A stretch of 35,484 nt of DNA from Bacillota bacterium (GTDB lineage Bacteria > Bacillota > Clostridia > Lachnospirales > Lachnospiraceae): assembly GCA_023437365.1 (NCBI GenBank), contig JAEZGK010000020.1:1-35484 (forward strand), written 5' to 3'. A program made the translations under genes and the position numbers. The notes under the pieces are model-generated. The model made no database searches. It saw only the letters and a list, made by a program, of their open reading frames with translations, and had not been told where the DNA came from. Shown piece by piece: positions 14,243-22,476 of the stretch (positions are counted from its first letter, which is position 1; every line of letters begins with the position of its first letter).

Positions 14243-15646
14243 TTGATCCTCTGTATTTCAATGCTGCCGACAAGCGCAGTACTGGCTGCAACTCAGGATA
14301 CATCACAGTCTATTACCACTAAACAGCAGTTTAGCAATTGGGCATTGAATGATTTGGTTACAGCAGATACCTATGGACTATACCCGTTAACCTGGTATGA
14401 GTCAGATATGACAAAGCCTATCTCAAAAGGCAAGCTTAATGTTCTGATTGGTGGGTTGAAAACAAAGCTGCTTAATACTGGATGCGTGTCTTCATCCAAA
14501 GATAAGACAGTCCGCCTCTCAGACAAGCTTACTGTCCAGGAAGTAATGAAGACCTTCTATGATATTGCCTGTGATTATACTTTCAAGCCGGATTTACAGC
14601 TTCAGACGACAAGCTATAAGACTTTCATGAAGCAGAACGGTATCTACACGGGTAAAAACGGCGAGCAGGCATTAAAGGCCAATTGCAGTATAGAACAAGC
14701 TTGTGTACTCGCGACAAGAATGATAACTGTAATCTATGATAAGCTGGATGCCGGAAGCAAAGGCTTCTTCTATAAGACCGAAGCTAATGGCAATACGGTT
14801 TATATGCTGGGCTCCATTCATCTTGCCAACAATGATGTCTATCCGATGAGTGCTGATATCCTGAAAGCCTATACTTCTTCAGATGCGCTGGCTGTGGAAA
14901 TCAATATGACAAATCAGGCAGGTGCTTATGAACTCTTGAATCTGGCAGCTTATACAGACGGTACTACTTTGAAGGATCATGTCAGCAAGGAAACCTATGA
15001 TAAGGTGATTAAGTTCGCAGCTTCCTACGGTTATACTGAAGAAATGATCAAGGTATGTAAGCCCTGGTATTTATACATTTCCTTTACTTCACTTGCTATG
15101 ACAAAAAGCGCCAGCTCCGAGGAGGCTTCTCAGAGCGCAGCGCTTGGCATTGATATGAATTTTCTGACTCAGGCATCCTTAAGCGGTAAGCAGATTCTCG
15201 AGGTGGAAGGCTATGGGGTTCAGGCGAAAATGCTTGACAGTTTTTCCGACGGGTTAGAGGAGTACCTTTTAAATACAACGATAGATTCAGTCACGGAGAT
15301 TGTCAATGGAACCAGTGATGGTGGATCGGACGATCTGCAGATGATGCTTGATCTGTGGCGTAAGGGGGATGAGAAGGGGTTCCAGAAATATACCTCCTTT
15401 GAATATGAGAATGAGGATTTATTGGCAGATGACACTAATGCGTCAGAAGCTGCATTGGTGAAGGAGTTTAAGGAAAAACTCTATACCAACAGAGATAAAA
15501 ACATGGCTGCTTATATCGATAAGCTTCTTACCTCCGCAGATAAAAAGACTTACTTTGTCATTGTCGGAAGCGGGCATTATGTAAGTGATCACGATGTAAT
15601 TGATCTTTTGACTGAGAAGGGTTATGCAGTTACTCAGATCAAATAA
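14243..15646 (+). CDS. TraB/GumN family exported protein, start codon region damaged
   Basis: TraB/GumN proteins are thought to be metal-dependent hydrolases of the Tiki-like fold. The conserved core is present: GSIHLANNDVYPM (near residue 195), ALAVEINM, and the C-terminal VGSGHYVSDHDVIDLL. An N-terminal region of about 170 aa unlike the core precedes it. Reading in frame from the ATG at 14210 gives M-stop-KKLISIILALILCIS...SAVLA, a typical signal peptide interrupted at codon 2 by TAA. The interval given begins at the first later in-frame start-type codon, a TTG at 14243, which would lose the basic n-region. The gene may be silenced, may start at a weak codon, or the base may be an error. 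The rest of the frame is intact for 467 codons. Confidence 0.7.
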   Translation: MILCISMLPTSAVLAATQDTSQSITTKQQFSNWALNDLVTADTYGLYPLTWYESDMTKPISKGKLNVLIGGLKTKLLNTGCVSSSKDKTVRLSDKLTVQEVMKTFYDIACDYTFKPDLQLQTTSYKTFMKQNGIYTGKNGEQALKANCSIEQACVLATRMITVIYDKLDAGSKGFFYKTEANGNTVYMLGSIHLANNDVYPMSADILKAYTSSDALAVEINMTNQAGAYELLNLAAYTDGTTLKDHVSKETYDKVIKFAASYGYTEEMIKVCKPWYLYISFTSLAMTKSASSEEASQSAALGIDMNFLTQASLSGKQILEVEGYGVQAKMLDSFSDGLEEYLLNTTIDSVTEIVNGTSDGGSDDLQMMLDLWRKGDEKGFQKYTSFEYENEDLLADDTNASEAALVKEFKEKLYTNRDKNMAAYIDKLLTSADKKTYFVIVGSGHYVSDHDVIDLLTEKGYAVTQIK

Positions 15647-15802
15647 ATCGAAGTATAAAGCCAAATATAAAACTAAATATAAAGCTAAATATAAAGCGAA
15701 ATATAAAGCTTAGTATAAAGTTGAGTATAAATCGAAGTGTTAAGCATAGTATAAAGCACAGTATAATGCTAAGTGTTATGCACAATATAAAGCTCAGTAT
15801 AA
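15647..15802. repeat. Tandem array of a 12 nt unit (AGC.AARTATAA)
   Basis: Thirteen imperfect 12 nt units follow directly on the stop codon of the TraB/GumN gene and keep its phase, so nearly every unit ends with an in-frame TAA. The last coding triplets (ATC AAA TAA) resemble the first unit (ATC GAA GTA TAA), suggesting the array grew from the gene's 3' end. There are no spacers and no open frame. Confidence 0.88.
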
Positions 15803-15828
15803 AGTAAGGCAATATCATATAATTAATT

Positions 15829-15957
15829 AAGTAAATAAGGCGAGCAGAAGGGCTTGTTTCAGAAAAGTAATCAATGGAAAGTGATATCGATTATTTCGTT
15901 TTCTATAGATCACTGTGCTTTTGAAACAGACAGTTCCTTCTGCTCGCTTTATTACTT
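15829..15957. repeat. 129 bp long-arm palindromic element
   Basis: The outer arms 15829-15851 and 15936-15957 pair over about 22 bp (AAGTAAATAAGGCGAGCAGA to its partner CTGCTCGCTTTATTACTT), with one bulge and one G-U. Inner arms TGTTTCA (15855-15861) and TGAAACA (15922-15928) and a smaller AGTGAT/ATCACT stem continue the fold. It could be a MITE-like element, a structured RNA or a terminator. The remaining 15958-16201 shows no gene, only the ribosome site of the M16 gene at its end. Confidence 0.7.
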
Positions 15958-16201
15958 GAAATTAGCCTCCTAAGGCATAATCATGGCAGCTCAAACACCT
16001 CCTGTCCGGTTCTTGATTACTGTGTGATTATATGTTAATATTATGGTGTAGGTATCAGGTATATAAGAAGGCAATCAGTTCGATATTAGTGTAGTCAAAT
16101 AAGTTGGAATATGGTTTGTATATGGTACTAGCTGCGTGGCGCGGCAGGCTTTATGTTTCTTAGCTGACCGCATATTACAATAAGAATAGGAAGGGACCTA
16201 T

Positions 16202-17464
16202 ATGACGAAGATTAATCAGTTATCCAACAAGATTACAGTAGTAACAGAGGTATTACCTTATTTACAAAGTGCGTCTTTTGGAATATGGATTAAGGCGGGT
16301 TCGGCGAACGAGGAGGACAGCAATAACGGGATAGCACATATTATCGAACATATGCTGTTTAAAGGCACTACAACCAGAAGTGCGAAGCAGATTGCTGATG
16401 AGATGGCAAGAATAGGCGGCAATATGAATGCTTTTACGAGCAAGGAATGTACCTCCTATTATGCGACGACCTTAAGCGCACATTTGCCAATTGCCATTGA
16501 TATCATCTCGGATATGCTGACGAATTCCCTGATTGATGAGAAGGCATTGAAGAAGGAAAAAGGAGTCATCATAGAAGAAATTGATATGTATGACGATTCC
16601 CCTGAGGATTTGGTGCATGAGATGCTGCAGCAGAGGATATGGAAGGATCATCCCTTAGGTTATATGATCTCAGGGACAAAGAAGGTTGTACGAAAGGTTA
16701 CCAGAGAGCAGATCAAGGCTTTTATGGATGCCTATTATGTCGGTGAAAATATGATTATCTCGATTGCAGGAAATTTTAATGAGCTAGAGATTTTTAAACT
16801 GCTGGAGGAAAAGTTCGCACGAATCAAAGCAAACAGCGGAGCAATTCGAAAGGAATTCGGAAGACCGGCCTATAATAAGGTGCAGTGTAAGAAGAATAAG
16901 GACATCGAGCAGCTTCACTGCAATATCGCTTTTGACTGTATCTCCTACCTCTCGGAAGAAAGATATGTTCTGTCGATACTGAATTCCATCCTGGGAGGAA
17001 GCGTAAACTCCAGGTTGTTTCAGAAAATCAGGGAGAATAGCGGTTTGACCTATTCGATCTATTCCTACGGAAGCTCATACCGTGAGACCGGATTATTTCA
17101 TATCTACGCTGCGATGAGTCCGGCACAGACAGGAACCGTAATGAAGAAGATTTATCAAATTATCAGTGATTTAAAGAAGAAGGGTGTTACTGCCGAAGAA
17201 CTTAACATGACCAAGGAGCAGATCAAGACCGAACTGATTCTCGGGAATGAGAGTGCAAAGAGTAGGATGAATTCCAACGGAAAGGCATTACTTAATCGTG
17301 GAAGAGTTATCACGATGGAGGAACTGATTCAGGGAATAGATAAGGTAAGTCTTACAGATATTATTGATTTTGCGAATCGATACTTAAATGTGTCAAATGC
17401 GTCGGTTTCCTTAGTTGGGAAGCTAAATGAAATTGACCCTAAGGCACTGCTATTTGAAGCTTAG
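16202..17464 (+). CDS. M16 family zinc metallopeptidase (MlpA/processing-protease type)
   Basis: A 420 aa pitrilysin-family peptidase of the size of Bacillus MlpA (YmxG). The inverted zinc motif HxxEH is H46-I-I-E49-H50, and the third ligand region is about 70 residues later in KGVIIEEIDMYDDSPEDLVHE. The C-terminal domain has the substrate-binding stretch NSGLTYSIYSYGSSYRETGLF. In Bacillus the homologue follows pnpA closely; here it follows pnp after three accessory genes, which supports the identification. A GGAAGGGA ribosome site precedes the ATG. The natural substrates are unknown; family members digest small peptides or signal-peptide-like chains. Confidence 0.92.
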   Translation: MTKINQLSNKITVVTEVLPYLQSASFGIWIKAGSANEEDSNNGIAHIIEHMLFKGTTTRSAKQIADEMARIGGNMNAFTSKECTSYYATTLSAHLPIAIDIISDMLTNSLIDEKALKKEKGVIIEEIDMYDDSPEDLVHEMLQQRIWKDHPLGYMISGTKKVVRKVTREQIKAFMDAYYVGENMIISIAGNFNELEIFKLLEEKFARIKANSGAIRKEFGRPAYNKVQCKKNKDIEQLHCNIAFDCISYLSEERYVLSILNSILGGSVNSRLFQKIRENSGLTYSIYSYGSSYRETGLFHIYAAMSPAQTGTVMKKIYQIISDLKKKGVTAEELNMTKEQIKTELILGNESAKSRMNSNGKALLNRGRVITMEELIQGIDKVSLTDIIDFANRYLNVSNASVSLVGKLNEIDPKALLFEA

Positions 17465-17473
17465 AATAGAAAC

Positions 17474-17534
17474 CCCCTGAGAGAATAGGCCAAGATTCAT
17501 CTAAATAGGCCCGATTATCTCAGGGGATTTTTTT
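17474..17534. terminator. Terminator between the convergent M16 and epimerase genes
   Basis: CCCCTGAGA (17474-17482) pairs with TCTCAGGGG (17518-17526) and is followed by seven or more T residues. The long loop holds a repeated AATAGGCC. It lies 10 nt from the reverse-strand gene's stop, so it can serve the M16 gene; the reverse direction has a poorer U-tract. Confidence 0.8.
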
Positions 17535-17543
17535 GGGGGGTTA

Positions 17544-18437
17544 CTAGGATAGTACTTCTATCGTATAGGATTTCTCGAAGGTTTTACCGGAATCCAGAGA
17601 ATTGCTGTAATCGCGTTCCTCCAGGGTGCCGGAAAATTCGGAGCTGTCACAGCGCCCATACCAGGGTTCGATGCAGACGAAGGGGGCATGTTTGCCGGCG
17701 GGAGACCACAGGCCGAATAATGGTGCGTCAAAGGTAAGCCTTAGATAGGGTTTTTTATCGGCATCCAATAGGGATACCTGATGACATTGATGGTCTTCGA
17801 TAATTAAGGCATCCCTGTCAAACATATGGGCATCGATTTGTACAATCCCATCCTTTGAGTTCAACAGGTATTGTTCTTCCTTCGGAAGCTTTACCTCCAG
17901 ACCCTGTTCATTCACCAGGAGGTAACGGATCGGCTGCTTTGTATCAAACTCAAAATAGCAGTCGCTTTGCTTCTGAGCAGGATTAAGCGGGCAATAAAAT
18001 GCAGGATGGCCTCCGATTGAAAAAAACATGATATCATTTCCTTTATTGCGGACTCTCCAGAAGGCAGTAACCTTACGCCCTTCCAGTCGGTAACCCAGCT
18101 CCAGGCAAAAATCAAAGGGATAAATCTTTCTGGTTTCTTCATTCGCTTCGAAAGATAACCATAGCTCTGTATCAGTCTGCGAAATTAAGGTGAATTCATA
18201 ATCCCGCGCAAAACCGTGCTGTGGTATGGAATAAGTTTTCTCCTGATAAGTGTAAGCTGTGTCCTTTAGTCTTCCGACGAAAGGAAACAGAATGGGAGCA
18301 TGACGATTCCAGTAAGCCGGGTCGGCATTCCACAGATATTCTATCCCTGTAGTATTATCTTGAATTGAGGTAAGCTCGGCACCTAAGGTATCAACTTTTA
18401 TAGTAAGATAGGAATTATTAATGGAAAATACAGACAT
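17544..18437 (-). CDS. Aldose 1-epimerase-like (LacX/mutarotase fold) protein
   Basis: A 297 aa beta-sandwich sugar-binding protein of the galactose-mutarotase superfamily, LacX-like branch. Family motifs are GAELTSI near residue 20, EYLWNADPAYWNRHAPILFP, VGRLKD, IPQHGFARD (with the likely catalytic His) and SIGGHPAFYCPL (second His). A glutamate in CIEPWYG near the C-terminus fits the catalytic base. It would interconvert sugar anomers or act on a phosphorylated sugar. The gene has a GGAGG site and its own promoter, and lies divergent to thrS and convergent with the M16 gene. The exact sugar is unknown. Confidence 0.85.
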   Translation of the reverse strand: MSVFSINNSYLTIKVDTLGAELTSIQDNTTGIEYLWNADPAYWNRHAPILFPFVGRLKDTAYTYQEKTYSIPQHGFARDYEFTLISQTDTELWLSFEANEETRKIYPFDFCLELGYRLEGRKVTAFWRVRNKGNDIMFFSIGGHPAFYCPLNPAQKQSDCYFEFDTKQPIRYLLVNEQGLEVKLPKEEQYLLNSKDGIVQIDAHMFDRDALIIEDHQCHQVSLLDADKKPYLRLTFDAPLFGLWSPAGKHAPFVCIEPWYGRCDSSEFSGTLEERDYSNSLDSGKTFEKSYTIEVLS

Positions 18438-18467
18438 AATTTTGCCTCCTTTGCAATATGTAAGTCC

Positions 18468-18497
18468 ATTTTATCACATGGAGATGGGAATTGTAAA
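18468..18497 (-). promoter_or_regulatory. Promoter of the epimerase-like gene
   Basis: Read on the reverse strand: TTTACA (complement of 18492-18497), an 18 nt spacer and TAAAAT (complement of 18468-18473), about 30 nt before the start codon. Confidence 0.5.
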
Positions 18498-18565
18498 TTT
18501 TCATAAAAGAAGAAATTACTGACCGAATACAGTGGCCTTATTATGAAACAAACGGAAGGACTGGT

Positions 18566-18588
18566 AATTGACATAATAACTGTCAATT
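18566..18588. promoter_or_regulatory. Inverted repeat upstream of the thrS promoter
   Basis: AATTGACA (18566-18573) and TGTCAATT (18581-18588) are perfect complements with a 7 nt gap, ending 9 nt before the thrS -35. It could be an operator, or two opposed TTGACA boxes. Confidence 0.4.
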
Positions 18589-18597
18589 GAAAAAGGA

Positions 18598-18625
18598 TTG
18601 ACAATCAAAACTATAATGTTATAAT
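18598..18625 (+). promoter_or_regulatory. thrS promoter
   Basis: A perfect TTGACA (18598-18603) with a 16 nt spacer and a perfect TATAAT (18620-18625). A second TATAAT at 18612 is too close to be used with this -35. The transcript would begin just before the T-box leader. Confidence 0.7.
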
Positions 18626-18631
18626 GATTAC

Positions 18632-18871
18632 AAAACGTTGAAGAGAAGAGTACCTTGCGAAATAATTCAGAGAGAGATATGTTTGGTGTGAATATCTTAT
18701 TAGGAAGCCTGGGAAAACTAACTCTGAGTGACCCCAATCCGGTCCGGTGATTCCGTTATCAATCAAATGAGTGGGTGCTATACACCAATAAGGGTGGAAC
18801 CGCGACGTATCTGATACGCTCGTCCCTTTCGAATTGCAGAGAAGGCAGATCGAAAGTGGAGGGCTTTTTTT
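18632..18871 (+). promoter_or_regulatory. T-box riboswitch, threonine-specific
   Basis: The universally conserved T-box sequence AAGGGTGGAACCGCG is at 18790-18804. Upstream is a Stem I region with AGAGA (18670-18674). The specifier segment GGGAAAACTAACTCTGAGT places ACU (18717-18719), a Thr codon, in the specifier position. The downstream terminator pairs TCCCTTTCGA (18823-18832) with TCGAAAGTGGAGGG (18850-18863), followed by T-run 18865-18871. Uncharged tRNA-Thr should pair with ACU and, by its 3' NCCA end, with UGGA in the T-box, stabilising the antiterminator and allowing thrS expression. Confidence 0.93.
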
Positions 18872-18972
18872 ATGCATTGGTAATAGCATTAAGCTGTCGA
18901 ATTGTCTTATCCTCTGTAGAGATTTTATTATGATTAGGGCTTATAATGCCCAGATTTGAAAGGAGAATTTTC

Positions 18973-20937
18973 ATGAAGATTACATTAAAGGATGGCTCAT
19001 TCAAGGAGTATGACAGAGCGATGACCGTGTATGAGATCGCGAATGACATCAGTGAGGGCCTGGCAAGAATGGCATGTGCAGGAGAGATGAACGGTAAGGT
19101 GGTGGATCTTCGAACTACCGTGAGTGAAGACTGCAGCCTGAATATTTTAACCTTTAATGATGATGCTGGTAAGGCAGCCTATCGTCATACTGCATCCCAC
19201 GTACTCGCTCAAGCAGTAAAAAGATTATATCCCGAAGCAAAGCTTGCGATCGGTCCTTCCATAGATACCGGATTTTATTACGATTTTGATATTGCTGCCT
19301 TTGACCGTGCAGCTCTGGATGCGCTGGAAGCAGAGATGAAGAAAATCATCAAGGAGGGCGCAGAACTGGTACGCTTTACCTTACCTCGTACAGAAGCCAT
19401 TGCACTGATGACGTCCAAGAATGAACCATATAAGGTTGAACTGATTGAGGATCTCCCGGTGGATGCCGAGCTGTCCTTCTATCAGCAGGGTGATTTTGTG
19501 GATCTGTGTGCAGGCCCACACTTAATGAGTACCAAGAACATTAAAGCAATCAAGCTGATTTCCTCCTCAGGTGCATATTGGAGAGGCTCAGAAAAGAATA
19601 AGATGCTGACCAGAGTCTATGGAACAGCTTATACGAAGAATGCGGAGCTGGAGGAATTTTTGGTTCATCTGGAAGACATTAAGAAGCGTGACCATAACAA
19701 ATTGGGCCGTGAAATGGAATTATTCACAACAGTGGACGTGATCGGCCAGGGACTTCCCTTATTGATGCCGAAGGGTACCAAGATCATTCAGACCTTGCAG
19801 CGCTGGATCGAGGATGAAGAGGAGCGTCGCGGTTATGTGAGAACTAAGACTCCATTGATGGCAAAGAGTGATTTATATAAGATTTCCGGTCACTGGGATC
19901 ACTATAAAGAAGGCATGTTCGTGCTCGGCGATGAGAAGGTGGATAAGGAAGTTTTCGCCCTTCGTCCGATGACCTGCCCGTTCCAGTATTACGTCTATAA
20001 AAACAGCCAGAAATCATACCGTGATCTGCCCATCCGTTACGGCGAGACCTCGACTCTGTTCCGTAATGAGGATTCCGGTGAAATGCACGGCTTAACCCGT
20101 GTACGTCAGTTTACGATTACCGAGGGACACTTAATTGTAAGACCGGATCAGATGGACGAGGAATTCAAGGGCTGTCTGGATCTGGCAAGATACTGCCTGA
20201 AGACGCTTGGGGTTGAAGAGGATGTTACCTACCGTTTATCCAAATGGGATCCGAATAATAAGGAAAAATACATCGGTACTGCTGAGGTCTGGGAGGATAC
20301 CCAGGGAAGAATCCGTAAGGTTCTGACCGAGCTTGGTATTGCGTTTACCGAAGCTGACGGTGAAGCTGCGTTCTATGGTCCTAAGGTAGATATTCAGGCA
20401 AAGAATGTATACGGTAAAGAGGATACGATGATCACGATCCAATGGGATGCCCTGATCGCGGAACAGTTTGACATGTATTATGTGGATCAGAACGGTGAGA
20501 AGGTTCGTCCTTATATCATCCACAGAACCAGCATGGGCTGCTATGAAAGAACACTGGCTTGGCTGATTGAGAAATATTCCGGTCTGTTCCCGACCTGGCT
20601 GTGCCCTGAGCAGGTCAGAGTTTTACCGATCTCCGAAAAATATCATGAGTATGCGAATAAGGTAAAGGAAGAGCTTTCCAGGAATAATGTACTGGTTACA
20701 GTAGATGAAAGAGCGGAGAAGATCGGCTATAAAATCAGGGAAGCAAGACTTGACCGTATTCCTTACATGCTGGTGGTTGGACAGAAGGAAGAGGAGGAAG
20801 GTGTAGTATCCGTCAGAAGCCGTTTCCTTGGAGATGAGGGTCAGAAGTCGCTGTCTGCCTTTGTAGATGATATCTGTAAGGAAATCAGAACAAGGGAAAT
20901 CAGAAAAATTGAAGTTACCGAGAATAATGATAAGTAG
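18973..20937 (+). CDS. thrS: Threonine-tRNA ligase
   Basis: A class II synthetase that charges tRNA-Thr. The 654 aa chain has an N-terminal TGS domain (about 1-60), the HxxxH editing/second additional domain (TASHVLAQAVKRLYPEA, then DLCAGPHL), the catalytic core and the anticodon-binding domain (about 545-645). The zinc Cys is in MTCPFQYYVY, and motif 2 reads TLFRNEDSGEMHGLTRVRQF, followed by TEGH with a zinc His. The third zinc His is in IHRTSMGCYERTLAWLIE. MTCPFQ and DSGEMHG differ from the more usual MNCPGH and SGALHG, marking a divergent subtype. The ATG at 18946 is rejected: AAAGGAG (18959-18965) serves the ATG at 18973. Controlled by the T-box. Confidence 0.96.
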   Translation: MKITLKDGSFKEYDRAMTVYEIANDISEGLARMACAGEMNGKVVDLRTTVSEDCSLNILTFNDDAGKAAYRHTASHVLAQAVKRLYPEAKLAIGPSIDTGFYYDFDIAAFDRAALDALEAEMKKIIKEGAELVRFTLPRTEAIALMTSKNEPYKVELIEDLPVDAELSFYQQGDFVDLCAGPHLMSTKNIKAIKLISSSGAYWRGSEKNKMLTRVYGTAYTKNAELEEFLVHLEDIKKRDHNKLGREMELFTTVDVIGQGLPLLMPKGTKIIQTLQRWIEDEEERRGYVRTKTPLMAKSDLYKISGHWDHYKEGMFVLGDEKVDKEVFALRPMTCPFQYYVYKNSQKSYRDLPIRYGETSTLFRNEDSGEMHGLTRVRQFTITEGHLIVRPDQMDEEFKGCLDLARYCLKTLGVEEDVTYRLSKWDPNNKEKYIGTAEVWEDTQGRIRKVLTELGIAFTEADGEAAFYGPKVDIQAKNVYGKEDTMITIQWDALIAEQFDMYYVDQNGEKVRPYIIHRTSMGCYERTLAWLIEKYSGLFPTWLCPEQVRVLPISEKYHEYANKVKEELSRNNVLVTVDERAEKIGYKIREARLDRIPYMLVVGQKEEEEGVVSVRSRFLGDEGQKSLSAFVDDICKEIRTREIRKIEVTENNDK

Positions 20938-20963
20938 TTCAAAGAAAAATGATTAATTAAGAG

Positions 20964-21006
20964 GCAGAGCAGAAGTCGTAATTACGGCAGCTGCTTTGCT
21001 TTTTTC
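20964..21006 (+). terminator. Intrinsic terminator of thrS
   Basis: GCAGAGCAG (20964-20972) pairs with CTGCTTTGC (20991-20999), with one G-U, around an inner CGTAATTACG palindrome. Seven T residues follow. Confidence 0.85.
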
Positions 21007-21017
21007 ATGATTTCATC

Positions 21018-21045
21018 TTGACAAATTACTTCCAGTCGATATATG
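21018..21045 (+). promoter_or_regulatory. Promoter of the sulfhydrylase gene
   Basis: A perfect TTGACA (21018-21023), a 16 nt spacer and TATATG (21040-21045). It implies a leader of about 75 nt. No SAM or T-box riboswitch was recognised in it. Confidence 0.5.
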
Positions 21046-21075
21046 ATTGCATATAGCGTTTTAGCAGACTGTGAC

Positions 21076-21129
21076 AGGAGGAATATCCTCCATGTAAAAT
21101 AAACATTCATAGTTCGAGGGAGGAATATC
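21076..21129 (+). promoter_or_regulatory. Leader with duplicated ribosome site and anti-SD
   Basis: AGGAGG (21076-21081) can pair with CCTCC (21087-21091). The same CCTCC could pair instead with GGGAGG (21118-21123), the ribosome site of the sulfhydrylase gene. GAGGAATATC occurs next to both copies. The upstream AGGAGG is followed 10 nt later by ATG-TAA (21092-21097), a start-stop pair. The layout could gate translation initiation; this is inference. Confidence 0.4.
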
Positions 21130-22404
21130 ATGAGTAATTATCATATCGAGACCAGATGTATCCAGGACGGGTATCAGCCAAAGAACGGTGAACCAAGAGT
21201 ATTACCGATCGTTCAGAGTACAACCTATAAATATGATTCCAGTGAACACGTCGGTAAGCTGTTTGATCTTACGGAAGAAGGCTTTTTCTATACCAGACTA
21301 GCCAATCCCACTGTGGATTGCGTTGAGAAAAAGATTGCTTCCCTGGAAGGCGGTATTGGTGCGATGTGTACTTCCTCGGGACAGGCTGCCAGCCTGATTG
21401 CTGTTCTGAATATTTGCAGCGCAGGAGATCATATGCTTGTCTCCAGCATGATCTATGGTGGGACGACCAATCTATTTGCGGTTACGATAAAGAGAATGGG
21501 AATTGAGGTGACCTTCTTTGATCCTGCTGCTCCCGTAGCTCAGCTTCAGCAGGAAATCAAAGAGAACACGAAGCTCATCTTTGCAGAGACTATAGCAAAC
21601 CCCGCTTTGGTGGTAACGGATATCGAGAAGCTGGCAAAGCTTGCTCACAATAATCATATTCCTCTGTTCATTGATAATACCTTTGCAACACCGATCAACT
21701 GCAGACCCTTTGAATTCGGTGCGGATATCGTATTGCATTCTACCTCAAAATATATGGATGGACATGCGGTTGCACTTGGTGGTGTGATCGTAGACAGTGG
21801 AAACTTTGACTGGGATAATGGTAAATTCCCCGGTCTTTCCACACCGGATGCTTCTTACCATGGTATGGTATACACAAGGGACTGCGGCAAAGCAGCTTTT
21901 ATTACCAAAGCAAGAGTACAGCTGATGAGAGATTTAGGCGCAGCTCCGGCACCGAACAATGCCTTTCTGCTTAATCTCGGACTGGAAACGCTGCATCTTC
22001 GCATGGAAAGACATTGCAGCAATGCTCAGAAGGTTGCTGAATATCTGGAAAAGCATGATAAGATCTCCTGGGTGAATTATCCCGGACTAAAAAGTAATCA
22101 ATATTATGATCTGGCTCAGAAGTACCTACCCAAGGGTTCCTGTGGTGTAATATCCTATGGCATCAAGGGTGGCAGGGAAGCAGCTGTCAAGTTTATGGAC
22201 AACCTTAAGCTGGCCGCAATTGTAGTTCATGTGGCAGACACCAGAACAGGAGTACTGCACCCGGCCAGTACAACCCATCGCCAGTTGACAGATCAGCAGC
22301 TGATGGACGGAGGAATTACTCCGGATTTAATCCGTATGTCCATTGGAATTGAAAATGTGGACGACATCATTGCCGATATAGAACAGGCGCTGACTCTAGT
22401 ATAA
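21130..22404 (+). CDS. metY: O-acetylhomoserine sulfhydrylase (Cys/Met-metabolism PLP enzyme)
   Basis: A PLP-dependent enzyme of the Cys/Met metabolism family. The 424 aa length and the text YTRLANPTVDCVEKKIASLEGG, SGQAA, FIDNTFATP and HSTSKYMDGHAVALGG fit O-acetylhomoserine aminocarboxypropyltransferase, which makes homocysteine from O-acetylhomoserine and sulfide. The PLP lysine is K207. Methionine gamma-lyase and cystathionine gamma-synthase are close relatives, so the exact reaction is less certain than the family. The gene stands alone, with its own promoter, a leader with a duplicated ribosome site, and a terminator. GGGAGG is 6 nt before the ATG. Confidence 0.85.
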   Translation: MSNYHIETRCIQDGYQPKNGEPRVLPIVQSTTYKYDSSEHVGKLFDLTEEGFFYTRLANPTVDCVEKKIASLEGGIGAMCTSSGQAASLIAVLNICSAGDHMLVSSMIYGGTTNLFAVTIKRMGIEVTFFDPAAPVAQLQQEIKENTKLIFAETIANPALVVTDIEKLAKLAHNNHIPLFIDNTFATPINCRPFEFGADIVLHSTSKYMDGHAVALGGVIVDSGNFDWDNGKFPGLSTPDASYHGMVYTRDCGKAAFITKARVQLMRDLGAAPAPNNAFLLNLGLETLHLRMERHCSNAQKVAEYLEKHDKISWVNYPGLKSNQYYDLAQKYLPKGSCGVISYGIKGGREAAVKFMDNLKLAAIVVHVADTRTGVLHPASTTHRQLTDQQLMDGGITPDLIRMSIGIENVDDIIADIEQALTLV

Positions 22405-22440
22405 ATATCGTATAAAACCTAAGTCTATTCATAAATCTCT

Positions 22441-22476
22441 ACAGCACGGTTTCCATCTTACTGTGCTGTTTTTTTG
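22441..22476 (+). terminator. Intrinsic terminator of the sulfhydrylase gene
   Basis: ACAGCACGGT (22441-22450) pairs with ACTGTGCTGT (22460-22469), with one G-U and a 9 nt loop. A T-run continues to 22475. Confidence 0.88.

Noticed and set aside
17912..18142. Second reading frame inside the epimerase-like gene, and similar long frames opposite pnp, ftsK and others
   Set aside because: They lie within well-conserved genes, lack ribosome sites and have the composition of shadow frames.
21046..21129. SAM or Met T-box riboswitch before the sulfhydrylase gene
   Set aside because: The leader is about 75 nt and lacks the T-box core and any SAM-I junction pattern recognised by eye.
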